Assembly: GCA_036583965.1 (NCBI GenBank)
Contig: JAZBQD010000014.1
Location: 55,495,626-55,559,625 of the forward strand
Reading direction: 5' to 3'
DNA length: 64,000 nucleotides
Source of the DNA: Prunella strophiata
Lineage: Eukaryota; Chordata; Aves; Passeriformes; Prunellidae
The position numbers were made by a program, and so were the translations under genes. The notes under the pieces are model-generated. The model was not told where the DNA came from. It saw only the letters and a list, made by a program, of their open reading frames with translations, and ran no database searches. Below are positions 25,601 through 38,800 of this stretch, in pieces (the stretch's first letter is position 1; each line of letters starts with the position of its first letter).

Positions 25601-26920
25601 GTTCCTTGGGAAGCAGCCCTTAGAAACAAAGGAGTCCAGGAAAGGTGGGTGTGCTTCATAACAGAGACCTTGAGGGCACAGGAACAGAATGTCCCTGAGT
25701 GCCAGAAGATAAGTTGATGAGGCAAACATCCAGCCTGGATGGACAACGAGACTTCAGAGGAACAAGAATAAAAAGAGGATGTATCATCTTTGGAAGGAGG
25801 GTCAGGTCTCAGGAAGAGGGCTACTAGAGTATGTAGGAAAAAAATTAAGGAGGCCAAAGCTCAGTATGAACTTAATTTGGCAACTTTTGTAAAGGATAAT
25901 AAACTGTTTTTACAAATATATTAATGGCAAAAGGAGGGGTAAGACCAACCTTTGTTCTCTACTGGATGCAGGAGGGAATTTAGTAACTGCAGATGTGGAG
26001 AAGGCAAAAGTACTTAACGCCTTCTTTGCCTCAGTCTTTAGTGGGAAGATGGCTTGTCCTCAGGACAACTGTCCTCCTGGGTTGGTAGATGGTTTCAGGG
26101 AGCAGAATGGTCCCCCTGTTATCCAGGAGGAGGCAGTCAGAGAACTGCTGAGCCACTTGGATGTTCATAAATATATGGGCCCAGATGGCATCCCTCCCAG
26201 GGTGATGAGGGAGCTGGCAGATGAGCTTTCAAAGCCACTCTCCATCATTTACCAACAGTCCTGGCTCACTGGTGAGGTTCTAGATGGCTGGAAGCTGGCC
26301 AATGTGACACCCATTCACAAAAAAAGGTGCAAAGGAATATCCTTTTAAATATAGGCCAGTTAGCCTGACCTCAGTACCTGGTAAGGTGATGGAACTGTTT
26401 ATATTGAGTATACACAGAACTTACAGGATGGCCAGGGTATCAGACCCAGCCAGCATGGAGGGGTAGGTCATGTTTGACCAACCTGATCTCCTTTTATGAC
26501 CAGGTGACCCACCTGGTGGATGCAAAAATGGCTGTGGATGTTGTCTATTTGGTCTTCAGCAAGGCCTTTGACACTGCCTCCCACAGCACACTCCTGGAGA
26601 AGCTGGCAGCCCACGGCTTGGACAGGAGCACTGTGTGCTGGGTTAGAAACTGGCTGGATGGCCAAGCCCAGAGAGTGCTGGTGAGTGGTGCTGCATCCAG
26701 CTGGCAGCCAGTCACCAGTGGTGTCCCTCAGGGCTCTGTGCTGGAGCCAGCTCTGTTCAATGCTTTTACTGACAACATGGATGAGGGTATTGAGGCTTTC
26801 GTTAGTAAATTTGCAGATGACGCTAAGCGGGGAGCGTGTGTCGATCTGTTGGAAGGTAGGAGGGCTCTGCAGAGAGACCTGGAACAGTTGGATGGATGGG
26901 CAGAGTCCAATAGGATGAAT
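25601..26920 (+). pseudogene. CR1 ORF2 relic, linker and truncated reverse transcriptase
   Basis: After a damaged linker (25601-25990) the pre-RT region is clear at 25995-26340 (VLNAFFASVF, HKYMGPDGIPPRVMRELADELSKPLSII). A frameshift follows, and the core RT runs from 26474 to 26920 with SKAFDTASHS, TSGVPQGSVL and FADD (26810-26821). The usual Thr after FADD is Ala here. The similarity stops at WAESNRMN, near 26920, so the RT thumb, C-terminus and 3' UTR are lost. The stop is sharp and runs straight into AT-rich unique sequence. Confidence 0.86.
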
Positions 26921-29900
26921 CAATCTGTCTGCTACCTTCCTTGGCAGGGCTTTGGGTTTATTTTTCATTGGTTGCTTACTTTTTATGTCATGTGTTTGGT
27001 TATTCCTTTTATGCATTCTCAGTCAAGAGAGGAAATGTAACTTATCTCCCTGTATTTCCTATAGACACATCTTTGTTGCCATTGATGGTGCAGCTACTGA
27101 TATGTTCCATTTAAAATTACTCAATTTCTGTCTTAGGGTTGAACAGAGGCATTTCTTCCCCAGGAACACTTCAATCTCTAACTGACACTTGACATTCATT
27201 ATCAGAGAACAAAGCTATTCAATGTGAACATGCTTACATGATTTTACTAAGTTTGTGATATTATTGAGACAAGAAATTTCATTCAACTTCTTTTGGAATG
27301 TCACATATTGTCCTTAGTTTGGAGTTGAAAGCAAAGTAACTGAAATGAAACTTCCTGTGTGCTTCCAAATGAAAAGTGACCAACAAGGTGGAAATTGTCA
27401 GACTGCATGCATAGGAAAGGGAAGCTCATGAGTAATAAAACAATTTTACTTCCATATCAGTAACTAGGAAAATCTGTAGTTCTGATGGAATTGTCTAGAG
27501 GTAGTTGAAAGAAAATAAAGCCTTGTACATGCTCTGGTGCATCTCTAAATACAGATGCATTTGTGACTGCATATGTGGGACTTAGGACAAAGAAAGGAAG
27601 AAAAGAATTATTTTTTCAAGCCATGTTGAAAAATATGTTTATTTATTTTTATCTGCAATAAAAAATGATAAACTAACATAAATATTGCAATAGCAAGCAT
27701 ATTAAATACTCCAAATGTAAAAGCAAAAATTCTCATTTCTTAAAGTAATTACAGTTCTGTTTTCTTCTCTTTTTTCTTTGCTCCCTGCAATATGTCTAAG
27801 ATTCTTTAGAATGATGAAGCTTTCAAGTTATTAAGCAGTTTTGTTTGAAGTGCATGACCTAGGATTCTATTAATGATCAGTTCTGACCCCTACACATCCC
27901 TATAGAGTCCCAGAGATAATAAGAAGAGCAGGGAATTATTGATTGAAACTAATGTGGCTTCCTTGTAGATCCTGAGTGTCTGTGTTAAACAAAATCAATC
28001 AATGCCAACTGAAAAGCATGTTAATCATAATGTATGAACAACTTATTTACACTAACATCCTATAAAAACCAATATTGCTACAATGCTTGCAAAAGCAATT
28101 AAATATTACTAAAACTCTAAAAAAGTAAAAAACAAACAAACAAAAAACCAATCAAACCACACTTTGATTTGTAACAAAAGGTGTCAGAACACTTTGAATT
28201 CACTTGCCTGAGCTATAGTTGTTCAAATTTAAGATTTTTAGATATTGGGATTGATCTCCTGGCATTTCTCATAGCACTTAATGGACAAAAAAGTAACTGG
28301 TACTCAAATCCAGAGCATAAGGGTCTTTTAATCACAGAATTCAGGTAAGCAAATTAATGATTGCCATCCTAATTTTCTCAGGCAAATAAATGAATTCTCT
28401 CATACCATTTTTCCTCTCATTAATGGTTTCTATTTTCTGAAGAAAATTGCAATTTATTTCATTTACCTATAAATATATATTCTACATAAGTACTGGAATT
28501 ATTAAACGTTTAAAAGTTCTTTGCACACTTCTCAGGAATATCCTTGTATTCTAAGAAATGCTTTGGCATAACAAATCCTTGCAGATTTATACAATTCTTG
28601 TGAAAGAACACAAAACATAGGTGCATCTGTTCACAAACTTTTATCAAAGATAAACTACTTTTCATCACTTGCTTTAAAACAAATTTAAATTAGCAAAGGT
28701 ACTGTGCAAAACCAAAGAATAATTGCTATCTTCTAATCTCTCACTGGTTCCAGCTTAAAAACTGATGAAGCTTAACTGACACACAGGGAAAAATTACACT
28801 GGTGATAAACCAGATGCTATGTTGAAATAAAATATCTTATCAAACTAATGCAACTGAGTTCATTGCTATGGAATTTGATCTCCAAAATGGGACTGGGGAA
28901 CACCAGTTGCAAATAAAAATAATATAATGAAAAGTGCAGGCAAACCGCTGTCATAATATCACAAACCCTACATTCATGAATAAAAATTACATCATAACCA
29001 AACATACCAAATATACATTATGACTCTGTGGGTGTAGAAATGAAGCAATCAACACTAAATCAAGCTTTAAATCAGGGTGAATATCGATGCCATTTTTTCA
29101 GAATACATTAGCAATCTGCCATAGTTAAAGACTGCTAGAAAGAAATACAAATCAAATCAACCTTCTCCATCACATGGAAATATTTCAAGAAAATCTCTGT
29201 TCTTTGTGTACTGCTCAGACCAAGTTCTAAACACTGTATTTCCATTTGTAAGAATTCCAGTTTTATCTATTTGACATTCACTGTGTTTCCTTTCTTAGAA
29301 AAGACTTTCAGTGATGCAGCAGTGGAAAGCAGAGTGGATTTTGATAATCAACTCAGGACTTACTCTGAGAGCTATGTTGACAAGTGCAATCTCACCCAAT
29401 GTTTGTAAAGTTTAAAAGCCCTTAAATTACCTACTCCTTTTGCTGCAAGAATTGACACTTGCATTTCAAAGCTCCAGGAAATATATTACACAACTGAATA
29501 TATTCTAAGGTACTTTTGTCCATTGAACATTAAAAAAATGGTAGCCAGGTACAACAAAATGCATTTTAAGGTTATAAAAATTACCAACTTTGATACTGAA
29601 TTTTTAAGCCACTCTATGGCAGAAGATGCAACAAAATTTCAGCTAATATTTTCTCACTATTGGGTTAGCAGGTCACACTTACTATGCCTGCTTCCTTCAC
29701 ACATGACTTTGCATTAAAGGTCTAAGGTCCACCTTCACTTTAGAAATAATCTCTTTAAAATCAAGACTATATAAAGAATGAAATAAAAAGAACTGAATTT
29801 TTGAGGGTTTTTTTTTTTGACAGCAAAAATTAAATGTCAAATAACAATTATATACTTAACATCAACAACAATATAGATGATGAAAAATTTGCAAAAGTAC

Positions 29901-30581
29901 ATTCTACACCCTACTTAAGAAAGCTCAGAGGATTTAATTGTTTGCTTGAAAAATGGGATTCTTTATTTTAAAAAAAAACAACCCAGCAATTATGTTTGGT
30001 TGTTACATTCCTAAATTAGCAGTGTTTGACTTAATATTGGAGACAAAGCCAACTTTATCCTACATAATTTTATGTAGCATTCATGTCATTTTCAGAATAA
30101 AGCATTAAGTAGTTGTGTTTGAAAAAAAATATTCTAGAAGTGTGTACAAAAATATGGAAGAATTCAGTGTTAATTCTTTAAAGTATGAACCTGATAAATT
30201 CACAGATACTTGTCAGTCAGTGGCCAATTTATCTGCCAGCTTTACTTGCAAGCAGGTTAGAGACACAATAAAGTGCTTGTTTATTCTTTTCTATATAATT
30301 GCATTGATGTTATGTAAAACAAATTTATTAACTTCATTCATGACAAAAACCTACATACCAAAGGTTTCACTTTTGCCTTCATTTTAGTCTGGAAACTTGA
30401 TATACAGTTCTGGGTATTACGAACCTTTTTGAGCTCTGATTACAAAACATCCCAAACAGTGCTGAGGAAAATAAAGTAGCATGTCCTACATATTTTGTAG
30501 TTATTCTTAGCAAAGCGCTCAACATCCTAATTATAAACATTTCAGAAAATAATGAAGAGCCATGTTATTATATTTTAATAT
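26921..30581. other. Intronic, no gene seen
   Basis: AT-rich intron after the CR1 composite, with only short A-rich runs and an (AAAC)n patch near 28131. I see no exon, repeat family or RNA gene. Confidence 0.6.
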
Positions 30582-30860
30582 GTCACAGAATCAAAAAATA
30601 CCAAGTAGGAAGGGAACCTCAAGGATCATCTGGTCCAACCTTTTTAGGCAAAAATGCCAGTCTAGACCAAATGGCTCAGCACCCTGTCCAACTGAATCTT
30701 AAGTGTACAGTACCAGGGAATCCACCAGTTCCCTGGGGTGTTTCGAGTGATGATTTCTCTCATTTTGAAAAATTATCATTTTGTTGGTATTGGAATATCC
30801 ACTGAAGAAACTTGTACCCATTACCTCTCATCTTTTCCGTGTGACTCCTTGCCAGCCTTA
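30582..30860 (-). mobile_element. CR1 3' end fragment (antisense)
   Basis: The plus strand starts TCACAGAATCA, then GGATCATCTGGTCCAACCTTT, CAGCACCCTGTCCAACTGAATC, GAATCCACCAGTTCCCTGGGG and CTTGTACCCATTACCTCTCATC. This is the complement of a bird CR1 3' end with its upstream RT-terminal coding remnant. It lies about 1.9 kb downstream of the TAFA5 exon in gene order and has the same orientation as the gene. Confidence 0.85.
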
Positions 30861-32717
30861 AAAAAATAATGATGGTATTTAGACACAAATGTTAAAGGGA
30901 AGCTTTATTTTTCAAGTGATGAACTTCCCACTTATTTTTCAAATGTGAAGTATTACATAAAGAAAGTTCTCTGACTATATAATCTCAAGCCATGGATCTT
31001 ATCATTCAGTTCTCTGTTTTCATAAAATGATGATCAAGCACATTAAAAGCACAAGTAGAATTTGAAACAGACTTTCTTCCTGAGTTTCCCCCAAAGAAAT
31101 AAGTAAAGAAAGAAAAAATATTTTCAAATATCAAATTAACTCAAAGCTTCCATATTTTAAAAACAATCTAATGTAAAAATCAAAGGATGAGGTGCAGTCA
31201 TGTCTTCTTAGTGACATTTATATTCCAGCTAAGTTTCATCTTAAGACACTCACAGGTGTGTCAAGGCAAGGCAGAAAACCAGTGTGTAACAGAGTGATAT
31301 ATCTGACCTATCCTAGGGAGTTAAGATGAGATAAATTACTCTGAGAAGGTCCCTTTTGCTCTTTATTGGGTATAAAGAAAACTGGAGTTGCCAGAGGCTA
31401 CCTTTGGATACTCAAGTTACAGCAAATCTATCTAACCATAGGCCAAAACTGACTGACAAAAAATTATGTTTTGTTCCCATCAGCTGGTGCAAAAATCTTT
31501 TTTTCTTGCTTAGAACTTTGTTGTTTTAAAATAGGAAACATATGTTGAATATTTTAATTGGTAGCAACCATTTTTTCCTAAAGTTGCAACTATAAATGAC
31601 ACAATAAAATCACTCCTTTCTTAAGTGACTACATCTTATGATCTTACAATAAAATATGAAAGGAGAACTACTGGATATAGTATTATATTATGAAAGAGAC
31701 AGCTAAGAAACTATCTTACAGAGTACTAAAAACAGTGAAAGAAAAATGCAAAAATAGAATGTGCATGATGTTCTATATTTAGCTTTGTGAGTTGGCTCTG
31801 AAATCTCCTTTTGAGCTGTCTTCTTTGATAATCACTGGTACAACCAAATTCTGAAGCAAGAGTAGGGTGTTCTCTGCAATATTTTTTATCTGAGGATTTA
31901 AACCAGCCAGTATTCAAAGCCAAACCATGTTTATTATAGTTCTATACATAAGCATATTTTTTTTTTACTTTTGTTAATGGAGACTAGATCAAAACATATA
32001 ATTTAACATCATTATTTTCAACATGTCTCCAATTTCATTTTTAATAATGCTTGCTAAAAACTCTGCAAGGCAGACCTCTCTTGAAGACTCTCCCACTGTT
32101 AACAGAGAATTTCATTTGTCTCAAAAAACTATTTTAAAGTGAAACATTTTCATACCTCCCTGGATGTGAGCAGTTTTCCAGCTACATGCTATCAGTGCAT
32201 CTGCAGTGAATCATACAGAATATCATTTTAAAGAGAGAAGAAATACTGGACATGTGATGTACATTCAGATACTGTATTCCAATTATAGCATCAGTGCTTT
32301 CTTCAACAGCATTAAATATCACACAGGAGCAGTCACATTAGCCTCCCAGTGGCATAAGACCTTTGAGGCTTGCTTGCTGCATTTTTTTTAAATGTTTTAA
32401 GGAATAAAAAGTAGAGGAAAAAAAAATGCCATTTCACTGCTGATTTTGTAATCACAGAATGCAGAATATAACAGCACAATGCCCTTAACATTCAACTGCC
32501 TATCAAATTAAAACAAAAGGGAAATTTCCAATGAAAAAAATGTAATTGTACTATCTATACTATTAGTGAGTATTACCCTTTGGGTGAATTTCAATGCTAT
32601 TGCCATTGTTAGCTGGGACAACATGAAAATTTCTTCCACAGAATTTTTATGGTTTCTTGGGTTTTTTTTATGAGACACCACTCTTTTACTGGCAGAAACT
32701 GATTGAATAGATTTTTG
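30861..32717. other. Intron immediately downstream of the TAFA5 exon
   Basis: Unique-looking AT-rich sequence without recognisable repeats. Intronic splicing enhancers would be expected near the exon, but none can be singled out by eye. Confidence 0.55.
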
Positions 32718-32725
32718 CTTCTTAC
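32718..32725 (-). promoter_or_regulatory. 5' splice site (donor) of the TAFA5 exon
   Basis: On the minus strand the exon ends GATG and the intron begins GTAAGAAG, a near-consensus donor. The split codon G|.. matches the Ala that follows Val-Asp in TAFA5, so the exon is phase 1 at both ends and 150 bp long. Confidence 0.88.
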
Positions 32726-32875
32726 CATCAACACACGCTGGCCTTGCTCTTGTTGTACCGGCAATCTGTCCTTTTTTACATGCACAGCGAGCTGTTTGTC
32801 GGGCTATAGTCCTTCGGGGCTGACTGCTATCTCTGTCCAAAGTGACAATCTCACATGTACCTGCAGCCAGCTGAC
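32726..32875 (-). CDS. TAFA5: TAFA5 internal coding exon (first half of mature chemokine-like protein)
   Basis: This exon encodes 49 full codons, starting QLAAGTCEIVTLDRDSS and ending ARPACVD, plus split codons at both ends. TAFA5 (FAM19A5) is a small secreted, brain-enriched, cysteine-rich chemokine-like protein. The four cysteines fit the TAFA spacing: Cys7, 22 residues to Cys30, then C-X-C, then 14 residues to Cys47. Where TAFA1-4 have an adjacent CC pair after the first cysteine, this exon has Asp-Ser, which is the known TAFA5 hallmark and separates it from its paralogs. The acceptor is a T-run followed by CCAG at 32876-32880, and the donor is GTAAG at 32721-32725. Both introns are phase 1, so the first residue is Ser or Gly depending on which first exon is joined. 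From memory, human TAFA5 has Arg where this exon has the first Lys of CACKKGQ, a conservative change. The open frame continues into both introns, but that extension is not coding. Identification is by recalled family sequence, not by a search. Confidence 0.94.
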
Positions 32876-32892
32876 CTGGAAAAAAAACCAGC
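32876..32892 (-). promoter_or_regulatory. 3' splice site (acceptor) of the TAFA5 exon
   Basis: On the minus strand an uninterrupted T-run leads into CCAG directly before the first exon base. This is a strong polypyrimidine tract and AG acceptor. It sets the exon start at 32875 and gives the reading phase that matches the TAFA family. Confidence 0.88.
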
Positions 32893-35800
32893 AACAGGTA
32901 CCAGAGTCACTGAATGCACTACAGGAAATCTATTACAGCCAAATAGAGCCACGGCCCTAAGTCACAGCAGACACTCCACAACAAATGGGCAGCTGGCCGA
33001 TGGATACAATAAAACTGAGATGACATACAATTTTTCTTTGTGCTGGACATATGAAAACCCTGCACACTGGTTCTGTCAGAAAATGATTATTGTTCCGTGA
33101 AAGCCAGAGACTTGAGGTTACACAGGTTACTTTTACTTATGTTGGCTAAGTAAAGGAACAAACTTTCAGGGCAATGAAATTTAAATGGTATGCTATTTCC
33201 ATGCTTTCAGAAAAGAAATTATAAAGCATACAGCAAATAAAAACTTCCTCAAATTTCCATGAATACAATGAAGTCTCAACTGCTTTGTGTTGCTTTTGAA
33301 GGAAAAAGCCTTTCAAAGCATGCCCACGTTTGACAAACTGTCAGTCCTTTGGCTCTTGCTTCATCTAAAATGAAAGGTAATTAATTCTCTTCCTGACTCA
33401 TATTTGATGTAGCTGTTATTTTCTTTTATTTTTTTCTTTTAATAAATTTACTATATGACTGTCAAATGGCTTAAATGACACCCCACCCTTAGGTCAGTAA
33501 TTACTTCCTTTAATTGACTTGTCCAACATAGGTAGCTTTCCTAAGTACTAAAGAAATCCACACCACCTAATTCTGAATTTGGACTATGCTATGAGAAACA
33601 AAACAAAAAGTTCAAAAAATTATTTTATGAAGAACATAGTTTGAAGTTAATGTTATGCTTTTAAAGCAATGCACTTCCTCTGGTGCAACCAATAGTAGGC
33701 TAGTAGTATACCAAAACACTGCCTCTTACAGGCAGGAAAGTTACATTACTGAATTTCAATGTGCAGAAAGACCAAAACAAAATTCCCAGCTATCACTTTG
33801 CATTACATATAATGTCTGGGGTTTATGGTGCAGTAGTAAACATGTGCAACACCATCTGCAAATCACAAGCTTTCCATGTTTTAGTTCCTATAAAAAAAAA
33901 AAAAAAAATCCATATTGTTTTTAGAAAAAGAATGCAGTTTTAATAATATTCACAGTAAATATTTTTTTGCTGTAGAAATAAAAAGAGAAAAAAGCAAAAA
34001 TTCTATTGTAACATCAAAACTAAAAAAAATAAAACCGAATCAACCTGAAATATATATGAATGGCCTTTAGGTCAAAAGGTGCAATGCTATTTTTCTATGC
34101 TCCTTTCTTTTTTTCACTCAGAATACAAGTTTAGCCAGTCTATTCTTCTCAGAAGCAGTTAAAATGCTTGTTGTGTGGAACAGTAAAATATTGTGTCTCG
34201 TTCACAAGTGCTAAGGCACCTAAATTTTATGTTTCTGTGACTCTTACACTGCAGTGAATTACAAAATGGCAAAAATTAAGATCTCAAGGATGGGTATGGA
34301 ATAAGGTACTACAAATTCATGCAAATATATGACATATGTAAGTAATATACATTAGACACTTATAAACACATATATTCACAATAGTGAACATTATCACCCC
34401 AGTGTTTACTGGCTGCTGGCAACTAGACTCATGAGCTATGGTCAGTCCTGTGTTTCTACTCTTTATCACCCAGTCTTCTAATAAAAACATATTGGGAAAA
34501 ACATATTTATTAGAGGACTTTAACTCTGTTATATGCTGTTTTTTTCCTTTGTTCATTCAAAAATACTAGATTAGATGCAAAGGTTTAGCAAGAAAGATAG
34601 TGGCACATAATTTTCTAGAAAAAGGGCAAGGGAGATCCAGCTACACTCAAACATGTTGAGCTGAAAAAAAGAAAAAAAAAAAACCCGAAACCATTTACCT
34701 TGGTGCTAATATATTTCATTTTGGATTGTAGGAGATATACTGCTTCTAAGGAATATAGCTGTCTTGGTAGATCATGTGGAAAAAAAAAAAGATAATCAGA
34801 AATGGTTTTAGATCCTGATGCCTTAGGCCACAAAAAAGTGGAAGCGTAAGTATGACACATGTAAGTGTATAGGTTTTCATAATCTCAGTTATCCATGAGT
34901 CTTTATACTATTACTTAATTCATTAAAAGCTTTGATAAATAATACAATCTAAGCAAATAATTCTATAAACTCTCATTGCAGAGGAAAGGAACCAGACTTA
35001 CAGCACAGTGAAGGAAAATAATGACTATACCCAGAGAATTTGTGAAGGCAACGAGTTTCCCAGGGACTGCAAGCAATGAGTATCAATAAGAACAGCTAAT
35101 GGCATTTTCTGCTTTTGGACCTGTACAATTTTTGTTCTGCTCTGGTTTTTTCCAGGCATACTGACCTAATTTTCTTTATAAATTTTGAAAACTAGGATGC
35201 CTACACAAGAGAAATTGCTGTACAATTTGGTCTGTTGCTTTTCTTTTTTCTATAGCAGAAGAAAATTGTAAGCTGTTGTAGAGCTACAGGAGCTCTTACA
35301 TATATGGCATAAATATTTCCTCCTGATTGTGTCACAGGCTGCGAAGATTGCAAGCATATTGAGCACTGCAGCAGAGAGTACATCCAGTGTTACTTGGCTT
35401 TGGATGGCTGTAAAGCATGAAATGTATTAGTTAAGGTTATGGAAGGCCATCTCCAGAGAGAGTCATCCTGGTGTAAAACATGTCCTCTCTGTCTTTCATG
35501 AGGTAGAGGGTAAGGCTACAGGAGTACACTTAGATGACGTGTGCTACATTGAATTTTTAACAATTTATTCTAGAAATAGAAGGTACAAAGTAATGGAACT
35601 AAATGAATATGCTTCTTGCAAGTACTGAATTTCAAAAATTAGGATACCTTTCATTTTCAGGGAAGTTAACACAGTGACCTCTTTCAGAGATGTTAATGAA
35701 AAAAGGCTGTTCATCAGTGAGCCTGCGAACATGCTCCACTTCACTCCTAAAGCCAGAGAAGAAATCTCAAGGCAGCAAGGGCTGGAGTTTCACTGGAGCT

Positions 35801-38800
35801 TTTCCAGTGGAGAGATTAAGACCCACAGTCCATGAACAGGCATAAAAGCTCCACACTTTCATTATATTTTCTTTATGGACTTGCAATACACCAAGCAACT
35901 CACGACCCTCCAACCTAAACAAAACAATCTTGGTGGAAAAAAAATACAAGCATTATTAAGGAATAGAGTCATACTAGCCTTGTCTAAAAGTTTTCTTCCA
36001 AGTTTTTTCTTCCAAGAAAATTTTGGGCTTTACTGTTTTATGAGCCAAACATAAGGATTGTTTCAGAAGTACCATAAAACTGGAGCTTTCCAAGTTAATT
36101 AGTAGATATTTCTTTGTTGTTGTCACTGTTATAATATATATGTATGTAAATATATTAAATATTCATTTTATAATTTTAATCAAATAATTAAGACCTCACT
36201 GGCAATTTATTTGGTTTTGTGTTGTCACCATCTGATTACTAAACAGAGAAAAGTTTCAGTTCTTTAATACTCTTTTATAGTGTAGCACTGCATTCTTAAA
36301 ATGCCAGCAGATCTCTCCTCACTGTCTCCCACCACAAACACAAATGCTTCCATATGGAATTATTTCAGAAAAAGGGAAAACCACAGGATTCTGAATTAAA
36401 AATCCAAGTCAAAGTAAACAAAAATAAAAAAAAAAATGCACAACTGCTAAAATTTTAAGTAAAACAGGACTGCTCTCTTGGCTAGTAGTCTTGAAATTAT
36501 TTACAGTAACTGCTGTATGCATCACTTTTTTTTTGGTTTTTTTTCTAAATGAAGACCATTTGTGATCAGTCCTCAAACTGTTCTTTGTGGGACTTTCATG
36601 GAAGTGTAGGAATCATGAGCATAGGTATATATATATTTAGCAAATGTGCAGGAAATATCTCAAGGTAAAAAGAGCATATTTTTAAAAGATCTTTAGTACT
36701 TGCATTCTTGAAATAAAATAATTTGTTATTGAAGAGCTTAAAAACAAAGGGCATTTTTCATGTTTACCACTAAGACTCTTCTGTCAACTAAACTTCATTG
36801 TTGAAAGAACAAAGATTTTGAAAGAGCTATATTTTCTGCAATAGTTAAAAGCTTTAAATAGTAGATATATTTGTACCCTCCATAATATTACATGGAGGGA
36901 ACTTGGGATAATATTTTAATTTTCTGTAGCTAAAAATATTTCTGTTCTTCAATGGGAAATAAAAACCCAAATAATCCACATTAAATACATCAATCAAGTT
37001 ACAGATTTTTTTAAAAAATTATGCTTATTGTAAAGCTGAAAGCTTTACCTTAAATTCATTTAAATAAATAAAATCAAATTATGAACTTATTGAATCTGTG
37101 GGTACAGTGAAAGTAAGTCTTGATGTAAATATACAGATTTTTCCAGGAGTTTAGATTTCATGCTCATCCAGAAAACCTACTTATGATTTGTACATGCAGG
37201 CTTATATTATAGTTTCAGTGAACAATTTTTCCATGCATCACCAATTTGATGCCTAGCAACACAAGCTCTTTTAGTTCAAAATGCATTAAGTTAGATGATA
37301 TTAAAATTCTTGGCTGGATTCAGATATGCTTTTGTCAGTGAACACAATGCAGGAGTTGTTTCAAAATCAGATCATAGGAATACATTCAGTAGTTTTCTAT
37401 TTCAATATTGAAGTCTTTCTGACAACAGAGCCATGCCAACTCCTGAGCAGAGCTGGGGATCAACAATTCCTACTGAAATAAGGAGGAACTGAAGTACTTA
37501 GTGTCACTCATTATCTGACATTATCCTGAGTAACAAATATTTTTTTAAATAATTCCATTTAAAATATAAAAAGCATATGTTTAAGTGGACAATTTTTTGT
37601 CATATATCCTTCCTAAAAGAAAATGTCCTGGAAGAAGATCTCTTCCACTGAACATGATTCAATTCCAGACAGTCCAATCGCCTTTTATTTTTAAACTTTA
37701 GTTCATAATGAGGGAGATTACAGCAAGGAATTTGTTTGCCTCAAAGAGCCACACTCATGTTTAAGCTGCAATAGTAAAGTTTGTGAAAATCCAACTAGCA
37801 TTAAATCAGAAAGAACAGCTTCTACAATGCTTCTTGGAAAAAAAAAAAAAGTATCCAAAATAAAGTAATAAAGTAAGTAAGAGCAGAATTGGCTCAGCCA
37901 GTATGGGGAAAAGTTTTTCAAATTAATCAGCACCATTTGAGAATAACTATCAAATAAGAATATTGTTTCAATTGTTAACTTATGTGATACAAAGGCATTT
38001 CAATTTTTCAATAGATTATGTTAAAGGAAATAAGCTATTTCCCCTTCCTCTTTTCAAAGTCAGTGACATTAAAAGTATTTGTTTCCAAGATGTTTCATAT
38101 ATCATTTTGGACCTTATATTTATTTCATTGAAACAAATGTTGTGTCTGTTTAAGTAACAAGACTACACAAAACAATTCTTCATGCTAGTAGAATTAGACA
38201 ACCTGTTTAAAACAGTCTTTTCCAGTTTTTCCTGAGGGTATGATTATGTTGTCAGTAGAAGACAGAACTGATGTTACTGAAACAAAAAACTAATTAATTT
38301 GGATAATCCTAATCTATTGGTGAAACCAGTGCCCAGTAGAGTAAAAAGGAGTACAAATTTTCCAGAAGATTCCTTAAATTTACTTCATTATAGGTTCAGA
38401 ACTATATTTGATGAGAGTCAGAATTACAATGTGACCTTTGTAGTGTCTCAATCTTAAAAGGAGGGATTTTGAATTTAAATGGTATTAAAGAAGAATATGT
38501 GTCTTAAAAGGTGTGGCTTGAGTGCCCATTTTATGAAAAAAAAAAAAAATCACTGTAAATCGTAATTAGGCAAAATTTATGAATAATGAGAAAAATATGA
38601 TTAATGCCTTCTCCTTTAAATATTTAGTTTAAATATTTTTCATAGTTCCACTGCAATGAAACAGCATATTATGTCCCCCTAGTAATTACTAATCCTACTG
38701 CAATTTTCAGACTAGCACTTAGCCATCTCAAGCACATAAACAGCACAGACATTAGGAAAATAGTTTTCAGCTCCTCCATTCTGAAATAAGCAGTAAATTT

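Larger units (their letters stand above)
24130..26920. mobile_element. CR1 LINE composite: inverted 3' tip plus ORF1-ORF2 body
   Basis: The element has two parts in opposite orientation. Positions 24130-24196 read as the complement of a bird CR1 3' end, including the CATAGAAT-type terminal repeat and the AAGGGACC and GTCCAACCCC words. From about 24197 to 26920 the sequence is a plus-strand CR1 body: the C-terminal part of ORF1, then the ORF2 endonuclease and part of the reverse transcriptase. It ends abruptly a few codons after the FADD motif. The rest of the RT and the 3' UTR are absent. The body is visibly more GC-rich than its surroundings. It is broken by at least one nonsense change and several frameshifts, so it cannot move. 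The two parts could come from one twin-primed insertion or from two events. Confidence 0.88.
1..32725 (-). other. TAFA5: Downstream intron of TAFA5 (partial)
   Basis: Sequence below the exon is inferred to be the following intron. The next TAFA5 exon should encode the Trp-Cys and LPCLEGEGC part of the protein; I looked for it by eye on the minus strand and did not find it. The intron is therefore at least 32.7 kb and leaves the window at position 1. It carries the large CR1 composite and most of the smaller CR1 remnants. Confidence 0.75.

Noticed and set aside
1..32725. The next TAFA5 exon (the LPCLEGEGC region)
   Set aside because: Looked for on the minus strand and not found. A by-eye search could miss a short exon, so absence is not proven.
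32508..32894. A 128-codon minus-strand open frame treated as a whole gene
   Set aside because: Only 32726-32875 has family similarity, and it is bounded by splice signals. The remainder reads through intron.
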